From JBCCCJ01 sp039029315 (GTDB taxonomy: Bacteria > Bacteroidota > Bacteroidia > J057), in assembly GCA_039029315.1 (NCBI GenBank), contig JBCCGK010000064.1:1-64000 (forward strand): a DNA stretch of 64,000 bases. Reading direction: 5' to 3'. Below the pieces are notes generated by a model. The model ran no database searches, was not told where the DNA came from, and saw only the letters and a program-made list of their open reading frames with translations. Positions 53,169 to 61,264 of this stretch are shown here, in pieces; positions within the stretch are counted from its first letter, which is position 1; each line of letters opens with the position of its first letter. The translations under genes and the position numbers were made by a program.

Positions 53169-53714
53169 CTATGGTAAATTCAGCTGCCAGGAAATCCCAT
53201 ATTTGTCCTCACACCATCCGAATTGTTGGCTAAAACCATAATTGCCCACTGGCATCATGATTTTTCCTCCTTCGGATAGCTGTGTGAACAAGCGTTGAAG
53301 TTCGTCTTCATCCGCGCATTCTACAAAGATTGAGACTGCTGGCGTAAAGTCCCAGTCGTGAACCGGAGGACTATCACTGCACATGAATAGTTTCCCATTC
53401 AGGGTAAATGTGGCTTGCATGATTGTTCCTTCTTTTCCGGGCCCGTCCTTTCCCCAGCGTTTGAGATCAAGGATTTCGGACTTTTCAAACAGGCTTATAT
53501 ACAAGTTCATGGCCTCTTCTGCATCTTCTTTTTGAAAGGTCAAGAAGGTGGCAATTTTTTGATTCATAGAAGCTTCTAGTTGGTTGATCGAATGTGTTAA
53601 GCTGTCATTTTGCATTTGCAGCATCAATTGGTCTGCTTTGTTTGCCTGTTGGGAGTCTGTACAACTGATTGCGAGCAAACTTAGTAATAATAATATAGGT
53701 AAGATCCGTTTCAT
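53169..53714 (-). CDS. Exported PhnB-like VOC lipoprotein
   Basis: A 181-residue protein with a lipoprotein signal (MKRILPILLLLSLLAISC, Cys18), a short helical linker (QLEASMNQ) and a complete PhnB-like domain: TFLTFQKEDAEEAMNLYISLFEKSEI, GTIMQATFTLNGKLFMCSDS, FTPAVSIFVECADEDELQRLFTQLSEGG, and FGWCEDKYGISWQLNLP. The domain parallels that of the neighbouring 52386-52811 gene almost segment for segment. Export of this family is unusual, since the fold is normally cytoplasmic. A Met at residue 50 or so (MNQKIATFLTF) could give a cytoplasmic form. Confidence 0.82.
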   Translation of the reverse strand: MKRILPILLLLSLLAISCTDSQQANKADQLMLQMQNDSLTHSINQLEASMNQKIATFLTFQKEDAEEAMNLYISLFEKSEILDLKRWGKDGPGKEGTIMQATFTLNGKLFMCSDSPPVHDWDFTPAVSIFVECADEDELQRLFTQLSEGGKIMMPVGNYGFSQQFGWCEDKYGISWQLNLP

Positions 53715-53809
53715 GTTCAATTGGTTTAGACAGGTTTGTGATTGCTTCTTCAATCCATTGATGAAGATAACCATTTGTTTATCCTTTCCCATTATAGCGA
53801 TGGACAGGA

Positions 53810-54004
53810 CTATCTCACTGACGTGAGAAGTAACAAGGCGAAACAACCACCCGCAAGAAGTCCGATGATCATGGAAAAAATATCAGACCAAGTTTGAATA
53901 GGAATCTTTTCGGGCAAATAGCTACGAAAGTCATATTGGTTTTCATTTGGGATAAAGGTTCGAGTGCTGACGTAGCCAGTCTTTATCTGTAAAGGAGATA
54001 TGCC
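53810..54004 (-). other. Possible frameshift-encoded C-terminal tail with a membrane segment
   Basis: In the -1 frame relative to the gene ending at 53983, a 64-codon stretch runs from GGC at 54004 to TAG at 53810. It encodes GISPLQIKTGYVSTRTFIPN, then RSYLPEKIPIQTWSDIF and a hydrophobic IIGLLAGGCFALLLL end. There is no suitable start codon. The frame is entered exactly by a -1 slip at the A-AAA-AAG heptamer (54010-54004). It may be a programmed frameshift product or the remnant after a single-base change in a six-A run. Confidence 0.4.
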
Positions 54005-54725
54005 TTTTTTACTAACGCCCAGTTTTCTAAATCCAGATTGCTAAAAAATTCTCCGTAATCAAGCATTCTCCAGGAGATATTGTTTTTTTTACCTTCATTC
54101 AGACTGGAATAATCTTTTTCTAATTTTTCCATTATCTGCTGATTACTGATCCCATACTCCTCAGCAAGTTGGATGATTCCGTCCATTTCATGAACATTCC
54201 CTTCTTTGAGGACGGTGAAAACGTCTCCCATCCCAATATTCTCCTGATTCAACTTTCTGAATCTTGATTTCAAAGCCTCAACTGAAGTCTTTAGGGGTTT
54301 GTAGGATTCCCCAGCTTCGAGAATGTTGACTTCTTCTACTCCCAATTGTTTCAGCTCAAGATTCACCAAATCAATATATTCCTGAAATTGAGCAAAATAG
54401 CTCTTCCTATCGAACCGAAATTCAGTGACTTCATTGTACAAGCCAATATGCCAAATGATCTGTTCTTCAGTATGATACACTCGTACTCCGAGATAGCCAC
54501 ACAATCTTTCCCCACAGCAAGGAGCACAATACAAAACCGTATCCAGGTTATGTTCTTTCAGCATTTCCTGACTGGATTGTTCTATTGAGTCATTATTTTT
54601 TGTTTTATCGTCATTTCTTGCCCGAAAGAAATCGTAACAATCATCCAGCGTTATCAATTGTCCCAAGATTCTTTTCACGTTCACCTTTTCAAGAAGGAAG
54701 TTTATTTTTTCGAATTCAAAAATAT
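53983..54725 (-). pseudogene. 3' part of a hypothetical gene interrupted by an ISL3 element
   Basis: The distal 244 codons or so of a gene split by the insertion at 54726-55981. The frame continues the one left at 55982-56272. Seen: CAPCCGERLCG (possible metal site), followed by HTEEQIIWHIGLYNEVTEFRFDR and a charged helical C-terminus ending LVKKAYLLYR. An apparent TTG start at 54738 lies inside the IS end and is not the native start. The full pre-insertion protein would be about 341 residues. Family not recognised. A slippery A-AAA-AAG near its end could extend it (see the tail feature). Confidence 0.75.
54718..54725. repeat. 8-bp target duplication of the ISL3 element (left)
   Basis: AAAAATAT directly precedes the left end of the IS and is repeated at 55982-55989 directly after its right end, the size usual for ISL3. 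Confidence 0.9.
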
Positions 54726-55981
54726 GGTTCTTTGACAAAAAGTGTGGAATAGGTAGTTTGTGTCATGAGTCCTGAAGAATTTTATGAAGAGTTGTTGGGT
54801 CTTCCCAACTTGAAAATCACCTCAATTGAACGATCTTCGAACAAGCTACAGATTCATTGCCATACTACTGCAGGGACAGCTAGCTGTCCGCATTGCGGTG
54901 AGGCCACAGGAGTGATCAACCAATATAGTTCTCGCCGAGTTCGGGATTTGGCCATCTCTGGCAAAGAGGTTTGGCTGGAACTTCGGATTCGCCAATTCGT
55001 TTGTGCTGTTTGCAATCGGTACTTCAACGAATCACCAGACTGGATTATGGCTGGAAAAACCTACACCAAGCGTCAGGCCAAGTGGATATTTGAGATGTGT
55101 GGCAAACAAGCTTTCACCGAAGTTGGTGCCTTGGTCAATATGAGCCACAAGACCGTCGAGCGATTGTTCTATGAACAGGCAGAACTTCAGTTAGATCTGC
55201 CCAGTCGCTATGCTCAGGTCAGGAAGATAGGCATAGATGAGGTTGCTCACCGCAAAGGCAAGAGAGATTACATCTGCGTGTTGACAGATTTGGAACGAGG
55301 GATTCAATTGGATGTACTTCCAGATCGCAAGAAAGCAACATTGAAAGCGCATTTCCAGTCTCTTGGCCAGGATTTTTGTGAACAGATCGAAGTGGTTGCC
55401 TGCGATATTTGGCGCACCTATATCAACGTTGCCAAGGAGTGTTTTCCCAATGCCGAGGTGGTCATTGATCGCTTCCATGTGGTCAAGGCACTCAATGAGG
55501 TCTTGGATAAGATTCGCAAAGAACTTCGAAAGGAATTCAAACAGGAAGCTTGTTTCAAAGACATCAAATGGAAACTGTTCAAACGTCCTGAAAAATGTGA
55601 ACAGGATGAACTTGATCAGATCCAACAAGCCTTGGACAAATCCTGGGAACTGGCTGAGGTCTATCAACTGAGAAATACCTTCAATTCTCTCTTTGATATT
55701 GCCACAAGCAAACAACAACTGCTCCAGCAGCTAGCCTTTTGGATCGAACATGCAAAGAAGCTGGAAAACAAATTCCTGAATACCTTCCTCAAAACACTCC
55801 AAAATTGGAAAAACCAAATTGCAGCTTTCGCTCACACTCGAATCACAAATGCCCAAACTGAAGGACTGAATAACTACCTCCGATACTTCAAACGAATCTC
55901 TTTCGGACTCCCCAATTTTAACCACATGAGAATCCGTATCTTAATCGCCACTGCCTAAATCACAGATTTTGTCAAAGAACC
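54726..55981 (+). mobile_element. ISL3-family insertion sequence, complete
   Basis: 1,256 bp bounded by inverted repeats GGTTCTTTGACAAAA (54726-54740) and TTTTGTCAAAGAACC (55967-55981), a perfect 15-bp match. It is flanked by 8-bp duplications AAAAATAT (54718-54725 and 55982-55989) and contains one transposase gene. The undamaged ends, duplication and transposase suggest recent activity. It is inserted within a hypothetical gene on the minus strand. Confidence 0.95.
54765..55958 (+). CDS. ISL3 family transposase
   Basis: A 397-residue transposase, intact. N-terminal zinc ribbon CPHC (41-44) and CAVC (80-83), helix-turn-helix region (100-135), and a DDE catalytic core with Asp158 (IGIDEVAHRKG), Asp213 (VACDIWRTYI) and Glu366 (NAQTEGLNNYLRYFKR). 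The end RISFGLPNFNHMRIRILIATA is typical for ISL3. It catalyses excision and integration of its own element between the inverted repeats described. Confidence 0.96.
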   Translation: MSPEEFYEELLGLPNLKITSIERSSNKLQIHCHTTAGTASCPHCGEATGVINQYSSRRVRDLAISGKEVWLELRIRQFVCAVCNRYFNESPDWIMAGKTYTKRQAKWIFEMCGKQAFTEVGALVNMSHKTVERLFYEQAELQLDLPSRYAQVRKIGIDEVAHRKGKRDYICVLTDLERGIQLDVLPDRKKATLKAHFQSLGQDFCEQIEVVACDIWRTYINVAKECFPNAEVVIDRFHVVKALNEVLDKIRKELRKEFKQEACFKDIKWKLFKRPEKCEQDELDQIQQALDKSWELAEVYQLRNTFNSLFDIATSKQQLLQQLAFWIEHAKKLENKFLNTFLKTLQNWKNQIAAFAHTRITNAQTEGLNNYLRYFKRISFGLPNFNHMRIRILIATA

Positions 55982-56272
55982 AAAAATATTAAAGCCCATA
56001 GTGAGCATATTTTCAAGGCGCTCTCCATCGATGGCTTTTTTACTTCTGAAAAAGTTTAGATTTAACCAGAACCCGAAATCGGTTCCTTCAATGATATACT
56101 TCAAGCGAATCTTTGCACCTTTCGCTTTTTCTTCAATAATAAACTGTTTTAAATCTTTGTCCTTTTCTTTGATCTTCTCATATTCTATCCTGGACTGTGT
56201 ATCATTTATCCATTTGATCTTTTGGGCCTTCCACCTCAGTTCAAAATTGTGTAATCCTTCTTTTTTAAACAT
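55982..56272 (-). pseudogene. 5' part of the hypothetical gene interrupted by the ISL3 element
   Basis: The first 97 codons (MFKKEGLHNFELRWKAQKIK to ENMLTMGFNIF) of the split gene. Removal of the IS and one AAAAATAT copy joins ...FNIF to EFEKINF... in the same frame. The chimeric ending GSLTKSVI that the frame now has is IS sequence. The protein has an N-terminal basic helical region and a GTDFGFWLNLNFF segment. Family not recognised. The gene may still be restored by precise excision. Confidence 0.75.
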
Positions 56273-56389
56273 ACATGTATGGCTATGCTAATTGACATGA
56301 ACACGAAATATGTGAAATCCGGTGACCGATTGGGAGTTATGATTGCGTATACATTCTTTGCAAGAATTAGGTTTCTATTTTCATCTAAT

Positions 56390-57064
56390 TTATCCCTGTA
56401 ATTTCAGAAAATCATCGTATCGCAAATATTCGACTCCCTGTTTGTCGATGAAGACATTATTGGCAATGGATTTACCCAGCATGTCCACTTTTATTCCCCT
56501 ATATTTTCTGGCTCCCCCATGCAGAAAAATATCCAGCTTGGGCCATATGAATAGCGCCAGGGCTTGTGTAAAGCCATACCTGTTCTGCGGGGTCATGATC
56601 ATAGAAGGGTGAAAAATACTCAAGCGGTCAAAATCCATCCTGGCTAATTCATCTTCGAGCTCTCCCTTTGTGCGCAAATAGTAATTTCTTGAGCGACTGC
56701 TTGATCCAACCGATGATAATAAATGAAACTGCTTGACTCCATTCTCTTTACAGATCTTGGCAAAATTCAGGACAGCCGTCTTATCGATGGCGATAAAATC
56801 GGCTTTCGACACTTTTGATGGTTCGCCAACCCCCAGGGTACAAATGGCAATGTTGCAGTTCCTGATCTCATCCGCATAGCTGGAGGGGTGATGAATATCA
56901 ATCAGTTTTTGTTCCAGGTAGGCAGGCGGCTCCTTCACATCGACGGCTCTTCTGCCCAGTGTCAAGATTCTGGATACCTTATTGGAACTCAATAGATGAT
57001 GAAAGGCAATCGATCCAACCGCGCCAGTTGCTCCTAAAAATACGATGGTTTGTTTCTCCTGCAT
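56390..57064 (-). CDS. NAD(P)-binding Rossmann-fold protein (atypical SDR)
   Basis: A 224-residue NAD(P)H-binding protein beginning MQEKQTIVFLGATGAVGSIAFHHLL (motif GATGAVG, 10-16). It retains the atypical-SDR features ICTLGVGEPSKVSKADFIAIDKTAVLNFAKICKENGVKQFHLLSSVGSSSRSRNYYLRTKGELEDEL (about 85-150) with YxxxK-like YYLRTK. The family (HIM1/CC3-like) has no fixed catalytic role. The start at 57064 is preferred because the ATG at 57109 lies within the foldback element immediately upstream (57094-57254), which has therefore landed in the 5' region. Confidence 0.85.
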   Translation of the reverse strand: MQEKQTIVFLGATGAVGSIAFHHLLSSNKVSRILTLGRRAVDVKEPPAYLEQKLIDIHHPSSYADEIRNCNIAICTLGVGEPSKVSKADFIAIDKTAVLNFAKICKENGVKQFHLLSSVGSSSRSRNYYLRTKGELEDELARMDFDRLSIFHPSMIMTPQNRYGFTQALALFIWPKLDIFLHGGARKYRGIKVDMLGKSIANNVFIDKQGVEYLRYDDFLKLQG

Positions 57065-57093
57065 GTGCATACATTTGATAGAATATCCTTTAA

Positions 57094-57254
57094 GAGACTG
57101 TTTGCACATCTGTCACTTATTTTTTCTATGCGTCTTTATTCCTCATTCTGCGGCTTTTTTTGTTCTCATAGCACCACTATGAGAACAAAAAAGAGTCTTG
57201 TCTGAGAAAAAAATATACTAGAAAAATTCTCAGCACAGATTCCAAAACAGTCTC
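57094..57254. mobile_element. Foldback MITE-like element, GAGACTG type, copy A
   Basis: 161 bp with ends GAGACTGTTT...AAACAGTCTC and TAA on both sides (57091-57093 and 57255-57257). The central perfect 16-bp hairpin TTTTTTGTTCTCATAG / CTATGAGAACAAAAAA (57156-57192) is centred on the element's midpoint (57174). Sequence identity with copy B at 62858-63018 is high throughout. It lies 30 bp upstream of the NAD-binding gene's ATG. Confidence 0.85.
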
Positions 57255-57380
57255 TAAGCATTAACGGCAGCCTCGTACCCATTTTTCCACATGAGCAAGC
57301 TCGATTTTATTGTGGAGGGAAGCAAGTGCTTGGACAAACAAGCTGTGTCTCAAAGGATACATAGGAAAACAAAAGAACCC

Positions 57381-57893
57381 TCAATTTACATCTTGTTGTT
57401 CCACTGATAATAAGTGTTGATGGTAGGCTTCAATTCTGGCGTTGGCATTGCTGTCAACCATCAAAATCACCACCATCATCGCAATGGTCGTGATGCTGAT
57501 TGCTCGCCACAAAGGGCTGTCAACAAAAATGATTAACAATGCAGCCACTGTGATAATGAGTGGAATGATTTTGAAAACGATCAAGCGGAATTCCCCCATT
57601 GATTTTTCGGTTCGGGTGATTTCCGATTGTACAAAAGCGGCAGCATCGCTATTGTAAGCCGTTGCGAAGCTTGTAATTCTTGATTTATTGGCGACAAATA
57701 TGCCAATCCCTACAGCCAATAATAACATACCAGCTACCAGGCTTGGCCAAATGAATGCTTTCGCAACATCGGTTTTTCCTAGTTGCCAGAATCCGATGCT
57801 TGCCAGAACAAACATGATTCCGAAAAGGATAAAAAATCTTGATGAAAAGACTTCATCTTTTGCCCATTCTGTAGCGATTTTTATGATTTCCAT
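57381..57893 (-). CDS. Hypothetical four-helix membrane protein
   Basis: A 170-residue protein with four hydrophobic segments (about 20-38, 48-68, 104-122, 128-146) and a charged cytoplasmic loop with SEITRTEKSMGEF between the second and third. The arrangement is that of a small integral membrane protein, family not recognised. It lies 33 bp downstream of the AraC gene on the same strand and may be part of that transcript. Confidence 0.68.
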   Translation of the reverse strand: MEIIKIATEWAKDEVFSSRFFILFGIMFVLASIGFWQLGKTDVAKAFIWPSLVAGMLLLAVGIGIFVANKSRITSFATAYNSDAAAFVQSEITRTEKSMGEFRLIVFKIIPLIITVAALLIIFVDSPLWRAISITTIAMMVVILMVDSNANARIEAYHQHLLSVEQQDVN

Positions 57894-57926
57894 GTCTTTA
57901 TGATTGAAAGGGGTTAGTGATCCTAC

Positions 57927-58745
57927 TTATTGTTGAGTCCTATTGATGTTACTGGGACTGTACCCAAAGGCTTTTTTGAATGCAAATGAAAAATGTGAAA
58001 GGTTCTCAAAGCCAACTGAATGATATACATCAGTGATTTTTTGTTTCTCGGCCGTAAGTTTATGATATGCCAGATTCAATCGTTTCTCTGTGAGCCATTT
58101 TCCTGGTGTATTCTTATATATTTTTTTAAAATCTGATTTAAAGGTTGTCAGACTTCTCCCTGTCAAAAAAGCGAATCTCTCCAGGGGGAGGTTGTACATA
58201 AAATGCTCCTCCATATACTTTTCAAGGTCGATTTTGCCGATCTCGCTAAATGTCCCTAACATGGCGCTTGCCCTTTTGTCTACACGATCGATGATGGTCA
58301 ATACTTCCTGTATTTTGATCGCAACGATTTCCTCAGGAAGTTCATCTTGCATCTCAAAATACGGCAGTAAAGAAGCAAAAAAACTTGTCAATAAAGGATG
58401 CGATTTGAGGGGTCTTTGCTTCGAAATATTTTCTGACCAGCTTTCCAGGATGGGATGGGTGAGATAAAATTCCCGTAGCTGCTCTTCCGGGAGCGCCATC
58501 GATACACATTTGAAGGCTTGTCCTTCAACAGGATTTTTTATGCTGCGTGAGAGTTGATGTCTGGGCACCAAAACAGTGTCGCCCGCAACAAAGGTCAGGG
58601 TATTTCTCCCATAAGACAAGATCAGCTCACCCGAATAAATGTATGCGACGATATGTTGGGGATAAATATTTTCCCAGGTGAACTGCTTGTCTATGATGCA
58701 GGTCATAAAGACTTTGCCTTTTTCTGTTGCGTTTGGTGTTTCCAT
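57927..58745 (-). CDS. AraC family transcriptional regulator
   Basis: A 272-residue regulator: N-terminal cupin-like sensor (LILSYGRNTLTFVAGDTVLVPRHQLSR) and a C-terminal HTH_18 pair: NLPLERFAFLTGRSLTTFKSDFKKIYKNTPGKWLTEKRLNLAYHKL, then ITDVYHSVGFENLSHFSFAFKKAFGYSPSNI. Likely controls the adjacent SDR gene. The ATG at 58743-58745 overlaps the SDR stop (TAATG), so the two are translationally coupled. An upstream frame begins inside the SDR gene and was rejected. Confidence 0.9.
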   Translation of the reverse strand: METPNATEKGKVFMTCIIDKQFTWENIYPQHIVAYIYSGELILSYGRNTLTFVAGDTVLVPRHQLSRSIKNPVEGQAFKCVSMALPEEQLREFYLTHPILESWSENISKQRPLKSHPLLTSFFASLLPYFEMQDELPEEIVAIKIQEVLTIIDRVDKRASAMLGTFSEIGKIDLEKYMEEHFMYNLPLERFAFLTGRSLTTFKSDFKKIYKNTPGKWLTEKRLNLAYHKLTAEKQKITDVYHSVGFENLSHFSFAFKKAFGYSPSNINRTQQ

Positions 58746-59692
58746 TATACTTGAAATGTTTGTCCTGTTAGCTCCTCTGAAACTGTCCATAACTTTTTCA
58801 TAATAGCTTTGTCCATAACAAAAGATTCCATCTGGCATTCTCCGACCGGACCTGTCCATTGCATTCTTCCTGTAGGTCCATAATAAGCGTCCTGTTTTAG
58901 GTTGTCTTCTGTTGCACACATCACTTCGGGGTAAGCTCCTTTTTCAGCTGATTGGACGATGGGTAAGGATGACATAATTGACCACATAATTCTGGTCATC
59001 AAAGGGGTATCTTTATTGATAAGTGAAGTCTTCGAGGCCCCTGGATGGCAGACATAAACTTTTACATCTTTGTTGGCAGCATGTATTCGATCTTGCAACT
59101 CGTAGGCAAACATCATCTGTGCCAATTTGCTATGGCAATAGGTATTATTGGGATGGTAGTTTTTGTCAAAGTTCATGTCTTCAAACTGTATCGTTTTCAA
59201 TCCCATTTTATATCCTTCACTCGCAACCACGACAATTCTTCCCTTGGATTTTTCCACATGATCAAATAGCAAATTGACCAATAAAAAATGCCCATAATGG
59301 TTAATGCCCAACTGGCTTTCAAAACCATCAGGCGTAAATGTCTGCTTGGCTACCTGGGCAACAGCAGCATTACACATCAATGCGTCAATCTTGGGGACCT
59401 TTTTCATCACCTCTTCTGCGGCATTGCGTACAGAAGCAAGCGCTGCCAAATCCATTTTGATAAATGAGACTTTCGCATCTGCCCCGAATTGACCCTTTAG
59501 GTCAGCGATGGCTTGATTCGACTTTTGTTCATTGCGGTTCAACATAACCACCTCAGCCCCTTTACTCAACAACATCCTGCTTGCTTCAAAGCCCGCGCCT
59601 GTGTTTGCTCCAGTGATGAGGTAGGTTTTTCCATTGAGGCTCCCTAATCTTTCAGGAGTCCATCCTTGTTTGCCAAATGTGTTCATACTCAT
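58745..59692 (-). CDS. Short-chain dehydrogenase/reductase
   Basis: A 315-residue classical SDR similar to the protochlorophyllide-reductase/retinol-dehydrogenase group: TGANTGAG (28-35), NAAVA (near 110), the catalytic Ser region VVASEGYKM, and YCHSK (near 185) for the Tyr-Lys pair. The extended length and the C-terminal KLWTVSEELTGQTF are usual for this group. Substrate unknown. It shares a TAATG overlap with the AraC gene; regulator and enzyme are one unit. Confidence 0.9.
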   Translation of the reverse strand: MSMNTFGKQGWTPERLGSLNGKTYLITGANTGAGFEASRMLLSKGAEVVMLNRNEQKSNQAIADLKGQFGADAKVSFIKMDLAALASVRNAAEEVMKKVPKIDALMCNAAVAQVAKQTFTPDGFESQLGINHYGHFLLVNLLFDHVEKSKGRIVVVASEGYKMGLKTIQFEDMNFDKNYHPNNTYCHSKLAQMMFAYELQDRIHAANKDVKVYVCHPGASKTSLINKDTPLMTRIMWSIMSSLPIVQSAEKGAYPEVMCATEDNLKQDAYYGPTGRMQWTGPVGECQMESFVMDKAIMKKLWTVSEELTGQTFQV

Positions 59693-60081
59693 GTCTGTTT
59701 AGATTAATTTCTCTGTCGTAGAAGCCAATCAGCTTCGAATAATATGGTGTAAAGGTCAAGAGAAATTTTGAGACTAAGTTTGTTTAGAAGTCGATATTTG
59801 TTTGCTCAAAAGTTGAGGGCTGTTTGGATCGGAAGATTCTCCTGTTTTTATATTAGGATGACAGCTGATGGTCCTGTGCTCTTGAGCTTGCGAGTGGTAT
59901 TCGCTTTGTTAGCAGCGTATTTAAGTATTTGGACAAATGTATATTTGGCAATCATCCTCCACCCTCTCGCTCTCCCGCCAGCGGGAGACATCAGCCCACA
60001 AGGCCAGAAATCAACGATTTCCCCCTTTGGAGGCAGGGGGAGAAATAGAATAAGCATAGGTAAATATGTCCGCTTACTTAT
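59693..60081. other. 389-bp gap with a dispersed repeat
   Basis: Upstream of the SDR-AraC unit and downstream of the 147-residue protein. Contains a copy of the hairpin-bearing dispersed repeat (about 59908-59991). The long plus-strand frame 59768-60085 is produced by that repeat and lacks family features. Confidence 0.6.
59908..59991 (-). repeat. Dispersed hairpin-containing repeat, copy 2
   Basis: On the minus strand it reads like 52261-52345, with the best match over 59941-59991 (hairpin TCTCCCGC/GCGGGAGA). Non-coding. Confidence 0.65.
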
Positions 60082-60525
60082 TTAATATTCTATTATCAAT
60101 CCCTCATGATGGATCATCGAGATTGTCTTGTCTGAAGGTTGGATAAAAATTAGATCGAGAGGCTGAATCAGATCCATGTCATGGAGAGATGGATACATTG
60201 TTTCCGCAAATTCGACTAATTTTTCCCCTGAAACCTTATATGCTTTTTGTTCTTTGAAACACTCATCTGATATGATGATTACAGCTTCTTCGGTTTCAAG
60301 ATTAATTTTTATTTGTGCAAGAATTTCTTCAGTGGAGAAATCTTTATTTCCTGTTTCAAAATCTTCCCAATATGGAATTCGCTTGCTTTCAATGATTTTC
60401 CCAGCCTCTTCTAGCAGAAAGAATATCTCATTAGGCGTTAAGTTGTAGTCCTTTGGAGGTATATCATCCAGGATTTCATGAATCAAGGATTTCGTATCTT
60501 CAAAACTTATTAATTCGAATTCCAT
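60082..60525 (-). CDS. Hypothetical acidic protein
   Basis: A 147-residue acidic cytoplasmic protein: helical N-terminus (DTKSLIHEILDDIPPKDYNLTPNEIFFLLEEAGKIIES), beta-rich C-terminus (EEAVIIISDECFKEQKAYKVSGEKLVEFAE...LDLIFIQPSDKTISMIHHEGLIIEY). Such small acidic two-part proteins often prove to be immunity proteins, but no toxin adjoins it and the family is not recognised. Confidence 0.6.
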   Translation of the reverse strand: MEFELISFEDTKSLIHEILDDIPPKDYNLTPNEIFFLLEEAGKIIESKRIPYWEDFETGNKDFSTEEILAQIKINLETEEAVIIISDECFKEQKAYKVSGEKLVEFAETMYPSLHDMDLIQPLDLIFIQPSDKTISMIHHEGLIIEY

Positions 60526-60758
60526 TTTTTTTATGGTTGCTAGCGGTCTTGTGTATGGAAGCTTGCTGTATCGAAGATCAGCTATGTGCTATTCACATGT
60601 TAGAGATTGGAGATGTGCGTTTCTCTCTATCATAAGGTACTCAATACTGCTTTAGAATGTCGAATTGATCGCGCATCCTCTTGGGCTTTGTCTATTCACG
60701 AGTGCGGGATTTTCATGAGCTTTGCTATCCTATTCGGTTGCTTGTATTCAGCAGTTGT

Positions 60759-61133
60759 TCACCATCTCATTGTTCTATGACCGATACATTCTCCCCATTT
60801 ATTAAATTTTAACGCATCAATCTTAATCTGATTTTTGGTGTTCGTTAAATACCACCACCCCACCCAATACCCGTCCTCCATTTTACCTTGCCAATAAAAA
60901 TTGCCATCTTGGGTAAATATCTTCCAATCGCCATTCTTCACTCCATTTTCATAAAATCCTTCCGCTTCTTTGCGACCATTTGAGTCCGTTAATATCCAAT
61001 ATCCATGTCTTTCGCCCCCTACTACACGATTGATATTGGGTGAAATATTTGCTTCACTTAGTAAGGGTGAACACCCAATGAGCATCATCCATCCAATAGA
61101 AAAGTATAATAGTAGTCGTATTAGCATTTTCAT
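60759..61133 (-). CDS. MORN-like repeat lipoprotein
   Basis: A 124-residue lipoprotein (signal with MLIGC, Cys21). Two or three MORN/YwqK-type repeats are visible: HGYWILTDSNGRKEAEGFYENGVKNGDWKIFTQDGNFYWQGKMEDGYWVGWWYLTN. Such repeats bind lipids or serve as structural modules. A second ATG at 61127 is equally possible. No toxin or antitoxin neighbour is seen. Confidence 0.78.
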   Translation of the reverse strand: MKMLIRLLLYFSIGWMMLIGCSPLLSEANISPNINRVVGGERHGYWILTDSNGRKEAEGFYENGVKNGDWKIFTQDGNFYWQGKMEDGYWVGWWYLTNTKNQIKIDALKFNKWGECIGHRTMRW

Positions 61134-61264
61134 TTTTCATTTATCTCATCTCAAAAAGCATGTTTCTCGCCTTTTCGAAGCTAACAGAGTATCGCGAATT
61201 CATGGTGGTCATGGGCCTTAAGGTCATTCTGTTTTGATCCAAACGTATAGGACTTTTGCCAACA

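Noticed and set aside
59768..60085. 105-codon plus-strand frame
   Set aside because: Produced by the dispersed repeat; composition fits non-coding sequence.
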